From Bacilli bacterium (GTDB lineage: Bacteria > Bacillota_I > Bacilli_A > RF39 > UBA660): 19,481 nt of DNA. Below, piece by piece: positions 1 through 6,910 of this stretch; the stretch's first letter is position 1; each line of letters begins with the position of its first letter. The notes under the pieces are model-generated. The model was given only the letters and a program-made list of their open reading frames with translations, was not told where the DNA came from and ran no database searches. A program made the position numbers and the translations under genes. Location of the stretch: NCBI GenBank assembly GCA_017550205.1, contig JAFZPS010000062.1, positions 1-19,481 on the forward strand, read 5' to 3'.

Positions 1-1
1 G

Positions 2-1852
2 AGTAAATCTATAGAAGATAAAGTTATTAAAGAAGAAAAAGTTTTATTAGATAAGACTGAAGATATAAAAGAATTAATGGAAGGAAAAAGAGAAGAAAGA
101 CCTAGAAAGATAAAGAAACATCCTATAGTTAATATTTTCTGTATTATATTATTTTTTGTATCTATAGTTTCATTTATTTTTACGGTAATTAATTCTACTA
201 CTTTAGTTAATTTAATAAGTAGTTTAATAATTACTCTATTCACTATTATATTTGTGGTAGTATCTATTACTTATAAAAGAAATAGTAAAACTATGGTATT
301 AGCTGGAAGTATACTTTTAATTGGATATTTTGCTTTAAGTATGTTTAATCCTAATAGTCCTATTAGTATTAATGGAGTACCTAATTTTACTAATAAAAGT
401 ATTACTGAAGTAATGAAATGGGCTAGTAAGAATAGTATTACTATTAATCAAGAATATGAGTATAGTGATATGATTACTGAATATAGAGTAATTAGTCAAA
501 ATGTTCAAAGTGGTACTAATGTAAGTAATATTAAAGAAATAACAGTATCCGTTAGTGAAGGTGCTAATCCTTCTAAAGAAATTATAGTTCCTAGTATGAT
601 TGGTTGGGATAGTGAAAGAGTTCTTAAGTTTATTAAAGATAATTATTTAAGTAATATTTCGGTTGAATTTATTCAAAGTGATATGGCTAAAAATACAGTT
701 ATTAATCAAAGTGCTAGTGGTAATTTAAAAAGAGATGATGAGATTAAATTAACATTCTCTTATGGTGAAGAATTAGATACTAGTGATGTTAGTTTAATTG
801 ATTTTAAAAATATGAGTAGATTTGAAGTAGAATTCTATATGAAACAACATCAATTAAATTATAAATTTGAAGAAAAATTTAGTAGTAAAATCAAAAGAGG
901 TTATGCTGTTAAACAAAGTATAGCTGCTGGTGAAAAAGTTAGTGTTAATGGTACTGAAATTGTTGTAACTATATCTAAAGGCCCTGAAATAAAAGTTCCA
1001 AATCTTAAGAAATTAGATATATCTAGTATTACTGAATGGGCTATTAAAAATAAAGTTAAATTAAGTTTCAGTGATAGTTATGATGATACTATTAAAAAGA
1101 ATGGTATTATAAGTACAAGTGTTAATGAAGGAGATATCATTGAACAAGGTACTGTTATTAAAGTTGTATTATCTAGAGGTAATTTAAAAATGCCTAGTTT
1201 TGAATCTGTTGATGAATTCTTTGAATGGGCTAATAAATATAATATTAAGTATGAGGAACAACATGAATTTAGTGATATAGTTCCTGCTGGTAAAGTAATT
1301 AGTTATTCTTATAAGAGTGGATCTGTTATTAAGAATAGTGATTCTGTTAAAGTAGTAATTAGTGATGGTGTTAAAAGAAGTGTTCCTAGCGTTGTAGGAT
1401 TAACTAAGAATAATGCTTGTAATAAGTTAGAAAATGCTGGTTTAAATTGTAGTGTATCTTATAGAAATAGTACTGAAACAAAAGATAAAGTATTATCTCA
1501 ATCTATTAGTGCAGGTAGTGAAGTATCAAATGGTACTACGGTAGTTATTAGTGTAAGTAATGGTAAGGCTCCAAGTAATCCTACACCTACACCTACACCT
1601 ACTCCTACTCCAACACCTACTCCTACTCCAACATGTGAAAATGTAACTGTTTGGATAGATGGTTCACATATGATTGCTGGAAATCCTACTGGAACTTGCT
1701 CAGCAATTAAGAGTGCTTATTCTAAATTAAAATTCACATGTTCATATGTGAGTTATGGTGAGTATATAGGTTACTTAGTAAATAGTGATTCTATAGATGA
1801 TCATACATTTAGTACTTGTGATACTGTTAATCTTATAATTAGAAATCAATAA
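2..1852 (+). CDS. PASTA-repeat membrane protein (5' end outside window)
   Basis: The reading frame is open to the left edge, and the ATG at 77 has no ribosome binding site, so the gene probably starts upstream. Numbering from that ATG, a basic stretch (1-15) precedes three hydrophobic helices (about 16-40, 44-66, 72-90). Six PASTA domains follow (about 98-162, 170-230, 238-302, 306-368, 371-431, 435-496), then nine Pro-Thr repeats (502-519). A cysteine-containing C-terminal domain (520-591, Cys 520, 541, 555, 581) ends the protein. PASTA domains bind peptidoglycan fragments and usually sit outside the membrane on Ser/Thr kinases or penicillin-binding proteins. No kinase or transpeptidase domain is visible here, but one could lie upstream. 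The charged residues before the helices would fit a kinase linker, although PASTA kinases normally have a single helix. The role is inferred to be wall sensing or wall binding. It converges on the aminopeptidase gene and shares its terminator. Confidence 0.85.
   Translation, partial: SKSIEDKVIKEEKVLLDKTEDIKELMEGKREERPRKIKKHPIVNIFCIILFFVSIVSFIFTVINSTTLVNLISSLIITLFTIIFVVVSITYKRNSKTMVLAGSILLIGYFALSMFNPNSPISINGVPNFTNKSITEVMKWASKNSITINQEYEYSDMITEYRVISQNVQSGTNVSNIKEITVSVSEGANPSKEIIVPSMIGWDSERVLKFIKDNYLSNISVEFIQSDMAKNTVINQSASGNLKRDDEIKLTFSYGEELDTSDVSLIDFKNMSRFEVEFYMKQHQLNYKFEEKFSSKIKRGYAVKQSIAAGEKVSVNGTEIVVTISKGPEIKVPNLKKLDISSITEWAIKNKVKLSFSDSYDDTIKKNGIISTSVNEGDIIEQGTVIKVVLSRGNLKMPSFESVDEFFEWANKYNIKYEEQHEFSDIVPAGKVISYSYKSGSVIKNSDSVKVVISDGVKRSVPSVVGLTKNNACNKLENAGLNCSVSYRNSTETKDKVLSQSISAGSEVSNGTTVVISVSNGKAPSNPTPTPTPTPTPTPTPTPTCENVTVWIDGSHMIAGNPTGTCSAIKSAYSKLKFTCSYVSYGEYIGYLVNSDSIDDHTFSTCDTVNLIIRNQ
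1580..1633 (+). repeat. In-frame Pro-Thr coding minisatellite
   Basis: Nine tandem 6-bp units encode Pro-Thr. They form three 18-bp blocks, and the last two blocks (1598-1615 and 1616-1633) are identical. The tract is an extended linker between the last clear PASTA domain and the C-terminal cysteine domain. Slippage in 6- or 18-bp steps would change linker length without breaking the frame. Confidence 0.9.
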
Positions 1853-1879
1853 AAAAGAACTTTAATAAAGTTCTTTTTT
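1851..1879. terminator. Bidirectional intrinsic terminator between convergent genes
   Basis: A perfect 13-bp stem (1851-1863 with 1867-1879) closes an AAT loop. It has an A-run on one flank and a T-run on the other, so it works in both directions. It separates the PASTA gene (stop 1850-1852) from the aminopeptidase gene (stop 1882-1884), and its first bases are part of the PASTA gene's stop codon. Confidence 0.9.
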
Positions 1880-1881
1880 TA

Positions 1882-3108
1882 TTATTCAAATTCTTTAGAG
1901 AAGTTACCTTTTATAAATATAGGTACTTCTTTTCCTTCTTCAGTGATGCCTGTGATATCTAAATCTTCTGTTCCTACCATGAAGTCTACATGTGAATCAC
2001 AGTTATTCAAATTATATTTATCAAATAATACTTCTTTCTTTGTCTTAGGACCATTCTCTACACATTCTGGGAATGAGTCTCCTAAAGCTATATGACAGGC
2101 TGCATTCTCATCAAATAGCGTTTCTAAGAATACTTGGTTAGTATTAGATATTGGAGAGTCATATGGCACTAATGCTACTTCTCCAAGCATATCTGAATTC
2201 TTACATACACCAATCATTGCTTTTAATGCTTCATCACCTTTTTCAGCATGTGATTCTACTGCTTTTCCATTTGAAAATTTAATATAGAATTCATCAATAA
2301 TATTTCCATTATATGAAAGTGGTTTAGATGAATATACTATTCCTTCTGCACTTTTACAGTCAGGTGAAGTAAATATTTCTTCTGTTGGAAAATTTACTAA
2401 TACTTCTTTACCATTAGCCAATACTTCTTTACCTGAAGCCCATATATGATTCTTAGGTAAATTAATTGTGAAGTTTGTTCCATTTGAACTATTATACTTT
2501 AATGTTTTAAATTGATACTTAGTTAGTTTGTTTCCTCTTTGTTCTAGCTTTTTAATTTTCTCATTCCATACTTTAACAGGATCATCTTCTTTAATACTAC
2601 ACATATCAAATATCTTATCCCATAGAATATCTTCTGCATAGTCAACATCGAATAAAGCCTCTGCCCAAGCTTTTGTTGGTACTGCAGCTATACACCAAGC
2701 TAACATAGATTTATCTCTTAATGCATCAAATTCTTTTCTTGTTTCTAGTGAATACTTTGTCATAACTGATAATTTACTAGGATCAATATCTTTCATTAAT
2801 CCTGGAGTTTCTGATGCTAGCATTAAGAATGCTGCATCTTTTTTAGCATAGACATTCCATATATCTCTATTAAAGAAATTTGATTTTTTTAATTCTTCTA
2901 TATCTAGATTCTTTAATGCTTCATGTTTTAGATATGGATCATTTGCTTCATAATAAATATCTCTTATTCCTAATTCATAAGCAATTTCAGTTACTATTCT
3001 AACGAAGTCACTTCTTTCTACATTATAACTAATAAATAAAGGTTGATTTTTTTCTACTTTCAAGCAAGACTCTAGTATTACTCTTGCATACTTTTCTTGT
3101 AAACTCAT
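1882..3108 (-). CDS. M29 family (AmpS/PepS-type) metallo-aminopeptidase
   Basis: This is a cytosolic peptidase of 408 residues, the usual length for family M29 (thermophilic aminopeptidase/AmpS/PepS), which removes N-terminal residues using two metal ions. In the ATG-3108 numbering the metal ligands are recognisable: the Glu pair in PTEEIFTSPD (243/244), Glu310 in MLGEVALVP, His339 in CHIALG, and His373 with Asp375 in DSHVDF. The Glu310-His339 distance (29) and the His-x-Asp pair match the family. I chose ATG 3108 because AGGAGG lies 6 nt upstream (3115-3120). The in-frame ATG at 3138 has no ribosome binding site and lies upstream of the likely -10 box. The gene sits alone behind the glucosaminidase terminator. 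Its likely role is peptide turnover, with no visible link to the wall genes around it. Confidence 0.93.
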   Translation of the reverse strand: MSLQEKYARVILESCLKVEKNQPLFISYNVERSDFVRIVTEIAYELGIRDIYYEANDPYLKHEALKNLDIEELKKSNFFNRDIWNVYAKKDAAFLMLASETPGLMKDIDPSKLSVMTKYSLETRKEFDALRDKSMLAWCIAAVPTKAWAEALFDVDYAEDILWDKIFDMCSIKEDDPVKVWNEKIKKLEQRGNKLTKYQFKTLKYNSSNGTNFTINLPKNHIWASGKEVLANGKEVLVNFPTEEIFTSPDCKSAEGIVYSSKPLSYNGNIIDEFYIKFSNGKAVESHAEKGDEALKAMIGVCKNSDMLGEVALVPYDSPISNTNQVFLETLFDENAACHIALGDSFPECVENGPKTKKEVLFDKYNLNNCDSHVDFMVGTEDLDITGITEEGKEVPIFIKGNFSKEFE

Positions 3109-3126
3109 AATATTCCTCCTAAATTT

Positions 3127-3132
3127 ATTATA
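3127..3132 (-). promoter_or_regulatory. -10 box of the aminopeptidase gene, near-zero leader
   Basis: A perfect TATAAT lies on the minus strand. Its expected start point (about 3120) falls on the first base of the AGGAGG ribosome binding site (3115-3120), leaving a leader of about 12 nt. No good -35 hexamer is seen; the -35 position falls inside the preceding terminator stem. The box supports the start at 3108. Confidence 0.55.
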
Positions 3133-3136
3133 CAAC

Positions 3137-3163
3137 AAAAAAGGTAAGATTTACTTACCTTTT
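3137..3163 (-). terminator. Intrinsic terminator of the glucosaminidase gene
   Basis: On the minus strand a 10-bp stem (3154-3163 with 3139-3148, core AAGGTAAG) and a 5-nt loop are followed by a T-run (3142-3137). The stem includes two bases of the TAA stop (3162-3164). It insulates the aminopeptidase promoter just downstream. Confidence 0.85.
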
Positions 3164-6100
3164 ATTTAACATTTAATTCTAGTCTATATCTTTTATCTTT
3201 AACTAGAGCAAATGAATATGTTTTATTATTAATTACTTTTGTTATTTTAGATACATCTCTACCTAAAGCTTCTGTAAATTCACCATAATCACTTACATTT
3301 GAAATTGTGGATATATATATAGCATAATTTCCTTTTGGCAGATTATTTATATCTATTGTAGCATCAAACCAAGCTTTATCTTTAGGTTGATTATCACCTA
3401 GAGTAGTTCCTGCTTGATATAATCCTTGATCTGTACTTCCTAAATCAAATGTATATTTTTGATATGTAGTTGTATTTTCAAAAATAATCTTTCTTTCTAC
3501 ATTAGTATTTTTTCCTAGATTCATACCATATGAATATGATGTTCCTTTTAGATGTAATTTATTATCAGTAAATTCTAATACTCTATACTGATTATATATA
3601 TTATAACTACTCTTAGCTGTCTTATTACCAATCTTTTCACTTCTTACTATTAATTCTAATGGAATAGAATTATCATAATAATTATTTCTTGTTGTTACAT
3701 ATTTATCTCCTTGATATGAAGCTGCTTGTGTTTTTAATACTTTATTACTGATTAAAGATACTGAATAATAATTATCTTCAGATATAGAAATAATATACAT
3801 CTTATAATCTCCATTTGGAATGTTTGCAAACTCTATATTTCCTTTAAACCAAGAATATGTATAGTCTTGTGAATCTTGTGAATTAACTGGTCTATTCATT
3901 TCATTTTTATCAGTTATTCTATTTAGTAATTGAGCATATACTTCATTATTGTTTAAAGATTGTATTTTAAGTATATACTTAATATTCTTATTTAGATTAT
4001 TATCTATACCTCTTATTACATTATATCCTTTGATTTCTAATTTATTATTAGATTCTTTTAAGTAATCAAAATAGAATATAGAATCTTTTACATTAAAGTT
4101 GTTTCCACTAATATTTAGAGATGCTAGATCAATACCTTCTAATGTAGTAGTTGTTTCTTGAGTTTTAACTACTACTTTTATTTCTTTAGTAGTTGTTTTA
4201 CCTCTAGAATCAGTTACACTATATACCACTTTATATGTTCCTGCTACTTTGTTATTTACTGTATTAGTAGTTACTTGAATCTTATTAGTAATATCTCCAT
4301 CTTCAGTATCTGTTGCAGTTACATTTGCTTTTGGATCAAATGCATCATTTACTGTTATTGTTTTATCTGATGCATTAATTACTGGAGCATTATTAGCTTT
4401 TACTGTTACTTTTATTGTTTTAGTAACTGATTGATTAGCACTATCAGTAACTTTATAAGTTACTTTATATGTTCCTGCTACTTTAGTATTAACAGTATTT
4501 TCAGTTACTTCTATTTTATTAGTTAAATCTCCATCTTCTAAATCGTTTGCAGTTACATTTGCTTTTGAATCAAATGTATCGTTTTCTATTAATTCTTTAT
4601 CTTGTGCTGTGATTGTTGGTTTTGAGTTAGGAGCTATTGATTTAGATGTAGTTATTTTTACATCTTGTGCTTCAGCTAAAGTATAACCATAGACATTATC
4701 ATTTCCTGATAAGTTAACTGGTACTTTATACCATGTATCATTACCTACTTTTAATGATTCTAATACTGGTACATAAGAATATGTATATAAACCACTTATT
4801 ATTGAATATGAAGCATCTTCAGTATTATAGTTAACCCATGTATAACAGTTATCTTCTGTAGTTACACTTACTTTTCCATATGTAGCATCTGTTAGTTTAA
4901 TAGAGTCTACTGGTACCCAGTGTTTTTGGTCATACCAATAATCACTTGTTACTAAGTAAGCTACTGGTGTGTTATTATCTAGAGCTGTTGCATAGACCAT
5001 TACATATCTATCTTTTAATAATGTTTTACCTATTTTAGATGTTAAAGAACTATCATAATAGTAATCTGTATTCTTAGTACTTATAGCTACTTGCGGTTTA
5101 AATTCATTATTTTCTACATGTAAATCATATTCATAGTTTTTATTTTGATATTCAAATACAGAGTTTGGAGAAATATATCCATTTTTACCATTATTAATCT
5201 TTATTATTCCATTTGCTTTTATATATACATAGCCATTCCAATTATAATTTCCACTACTTACTTCATTATAATTAGAATCTATATTTAAATCACTTACTAC
5301 TTTATACCATTTCTCATTATTTACTACTACTTCATCTACTATTACTAATCCATCACCATTTTCTGGATAAGTATAAACATGTTTAGATGAAGTACTAGGA
5401 TCTTTATAAGCTGCGGTAGGACCAGTGACTACACCTAATTGATAGTAGTTATAATCTTGCATACCAAGTGCTTTATCTAAATAATAATAATTAGATGCCA
5501 TTTTTTCAGACCAGAATGAATCACTTGCATATTTAACATTCATTCCTGTTAGTTTATCTCCAAATTGTGGTCCATAGTATCTCCAATCACTTGGATGTGC
5601 ATAACCATATGTTACCCATTTTGAAGCATATCCTAAAATACTTGAAGCATATGTTGGATACCATCTAGCTCCATTAATTGGATCTGAATCTACTGCATCT
5701 AATCCAAATCCATTATTTTTATTTATAGCTAGATAACTTCTACCATTAGCAGTTTCATTTCTACTTAAACTTAATGCTAGAATAGCATTTACACCATATT
5801 TTTCTTGAGCATAATAGAAGAATGTTCCTTTACCATATAAACGTGATGCTCCATCTCCTGCACTTTTACCATAGACATCTCTATAATATCCCATATTCTT
5901 TCTAATATATTCATCAATATTTATACTAGAGTATGTTGTTCTAGTATGATTTGATAAATACATGTAATAGTTATAGTAAACATTATCTTTATTAACAGCA
6001 TTACTATAGTTACCATTTCTATAGTCTCTAATCATTGTTTCTAAATTATTATAGAAGTAATGTCCATCATAACTATAATAAGTTCCAGGATTTAACATTT

Positions 6101-6722
6101 CTGGTTTAGGACCAATAGTACTTCCTGCTCCTCCATAATAATTATTTTGAATTTTGGCTACATAGTTATGTCTTATATCAGTATTAGTTACTGTATAAGA
6201 GCTAGATGATTTAACCCAAGTAATTGGAACTATTTCATATGTAGGTAATTCTATCCATCCTGTAAAATTACCTATTCTTACTTTAGCCATCCAAATACTA
6301 TGTTTAGTAGACCAACTACCATCTAAAAGAGCTCCATCTACTCCTCCATATAATGAACCATTATCCATATATGTATAAGACCAAGTAACTTCTTTATCTG
6401 TATAATAATATGTTAAAGCTTCTGGATTAGCTGCTAAATCTACTAAAGCTACATTAGCATCTATTATTTTAGTTTCACCATTTACTTTATTTAATAAAGC
6501 TAAATCATTAGCTCCATTAGTTTTCATAAAGTTTTTAGCTTCATTAAAATCTTCAAAACATTTTACTGTATCTATTTGTCCATCAGAATGAAAACCTGCT
6601 ACTTCATATTTTCCACATAAATCTCTATATTTATAATTACTGGAATCAAAGGCATAAACATTCTTATATGAGAATATTACAAATAAAAGTAAAGCTATTA
6701 GTAATAGTTTTTTCTTTTTCAT
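3162..6722 (-). CDS. Secreted multidomain N-acetylglucosaminidase (wall hydrolase)
   Basis: This 1186-residue exported protein starts with a signal peptide (lysines 2-5, hydrophobic core, likely cleavage after VYA at 24). Residues 25-290 are an N-terminal region with no recognised family. Residues about 295-420 resemble a GH73-type glucosaminidase: the predicted acid Glu323 is in SRNETANGRS, followed by NKNNGFGLDA, like the family's 'ETGxGxS...NNxFGIKG' pattern. Two or three SH3-like segments follow (about 430-505, 545-610, 615-690). Then come two DUF5011-like Ig domains (701-775 and 779-853, exact 78-residue period). The end is two related beta-rich modules (about 893-985 and 1053-1145). The enzyme would cut glycan strands between GlcNAc and MurNAc. 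There is no LPXTG or SLH anchor, so the SH3/Ig parts probably hold it on the wall. ATG 6722 is preceded by AGGAGG (6730-6735) with a 7-nt spacer. Confidence 0.88.
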   Translation of the reverse strand: MKKKKLLLIALLLFVIFSYKNVYAFDSSNYKYRDLCGKYEVAGFHSDGQIDTVKCFEDFNEAKNFMKTNGANDLALLNKVNGETKIIDANVALVDLAANPEALTYYYTDKEVTWSYTYMDNGSLYGGVDGALLDGSWSTKHSIWMAKVRIGNFTGWIELPTYEIVPITWVKSSSSYTVTNTDIRHNYVAKIQNNYYGGAGSTIGPKPEMLNPGTYYSYDGHYFYNNLETMIRDYRNGNYSNAVNKDNVYYNYYMYLSNHTRTTYSSINIDEYIRKNMGYYRDVYGKSAGDGASRLYGKGTFFYYAQEKYGVNAILALSLSRNETANGRSYLAINKNNGFGLDAVDSDPINGARWYPTYASSILGYASKWVTYGYAHPSDWRYYGPQFGDKLTGMNVKYASDSFWSEKMASNYYYLDKALGMQDYNYYQLGVVTGPTAAYKDPSTSSKHVYTYPENGDGLVIVDEVVVNNEKWYKVVSDLNIDSNYNEVSSGNYNWNGYVYIKANGIIKINNGKNGYISPNSVFEYQNKNYEYDLHVENNEFKPQVAISTKNTDYYYDSSLTSKIGKTLLKDRYVMVYATALDNNTPVAYLVTSDYWYDQKHWVPVDSIKLTDATYGKVSVTTEDNCYTWVNYNTEDASYSIISGLYTYSYVPVLESLKVGNDTWYKVPVNLSGNDNVYGYTLAEAQDVKITTSKSIAPNSKPTITAQDKELIENDTFDSKANVTANDLEDGDLTNKIEVTENTVNTKVAGTYKVTYKVTDSANQSVTKTIKVTVKANNAPVINASDKTITVNDAFDPKANVTATDTEDGDITNKIQVTTNTVNNKVAGTYKVVYSVTDSRGKTTTKEIKVVVKTQETTTTLEGIDLASLNISGNNFNVKDSIFYFDYLKESNNKLEIKGYNVIRGIDNNLNKNIKYILKIQSLNNNEVYAQLLNRITDKNEMNRPVNSQDSQDYTYSWFKGNIEFANIPNGDYKMYIISISEDNYYSVSLISNKVLKTQAASYQGDKYVTTRNNYYDNSIPLELIVRSEKIGNKTAKSSYNIYNQYRVLEFTDNKLHLKGTSYSYGMNLGKNTNVERKIIFENTTTYQKYTFDLGSTDQGLYQAGTTLGDNQPKDKAWFDATIDINNLPKGNYAIYISTISNVSDYGEFTEALGRDVSKITKVINNKTYSFALVKDKRYRLELNVK
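4164..4622 (-). repeat. Tandem duplication encoding two Ig-like domains
   Basis: Two copies (4398-4622 and 4164-4388) lie in register with a 234-bp period. Long shared blocks such as TTATATGTTCCTGCTACTTT (start 4231 and 4465, + strand) show a fairly recent duplication. Each copy encodes the motif 'EDGD(L/I)TNKI...T(V)N.KVAGTYKV.Y.VTDS', typical of DUF5011-type Ig folds. Confidence 0.85.
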
Positions 6723-6757
6723 ATTAGCGCCTCCTCATCCATTATTCTAGTAATTAT

Positions 6758-6766
6758 ATTATATCA
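6758..6766 (-). promoter_or_regulatory. Extended -10 promoter of the glucosaminidase gene
   Basis: TGATATAAT on the minus strand is a perfect extended -10 (TGnTATAAT), followed by a second overlapping TATAAT (6753-6758). Transcription would start near 6751, giving a leader of about 29 nt. A TTGAAA at 6792-6797 is too far upstream to be its -35. Confidence 0.65.
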
Positions 6767-6791
6767 GTAAATATGGGTTTATTTATTGTAT

Positions 6792-6841
6792 TTTCAATAA
6801 CTTTTACATAATATTTACATTATTTTACAAGGACTTTTAAA
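6792..6841 (+). promoter_or_regulatory. Phased TTTACA direct repeats (Pho-box-like) in the divergent region
   Basis: TTTACA occurs at 6803, 6814 and 6824, flanked by weaker copies TTTCAA (6792) and TTTAAA (6836). The starts are 11, 11, 10 and 12 bp apart, about one helical turn each. Bacillus PhoP binds TT(A/C/T)ACA repeats with this spacing, and it controls teichoic acid genes. The array ends 14 bp before the LCP promoter -35. The regulator is inferred, and AT-rich sequence makes chance matches possible. Confidence 0.4.
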
Positions 6842-6855
6842 CTTGATTTGTTTAC

Positions 6856-6884
6856 TTGATTAAAGTGTAATTTTTGGGTATAAT
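6856..6884 (+). promoter_or_regulatory. Sigma-A-type promoter of the LCP gene
   Basis: TTGATT (6856-6861) and TATAAT (6879-6884) are separated by 17 bp. The expected start is near 6891, giving a leader of about 20 nt that carries GGAGG (6899-6903). Confidence 0.75.
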
Positions 6885-6910
6885 TAAATAGTAGATTTGG
6901 AGGATGAGAA

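Noticed and set aside
1580..1633. Pro-Thr coding repeat as a phase-variation switch
   Set aside because: The unit length is a multiple of three, so slippage would change length but not turn the gene off.
2..1852. Calling the first gene a PASTA Ser/Thr kinase (PrkC/Stk1)
   Set aside because: No kinase domain is present in the visible part, and the three-helix anchor is not typical.
4158..4370. Open frame on the + strand inside the glucosaminidase gene
   Set aside because: It is antisense to the duplicated Ig domains, has no ribosome binding site, and has a Tyr/Ile/Cys/Ser-rich composition typical of shadow frames.
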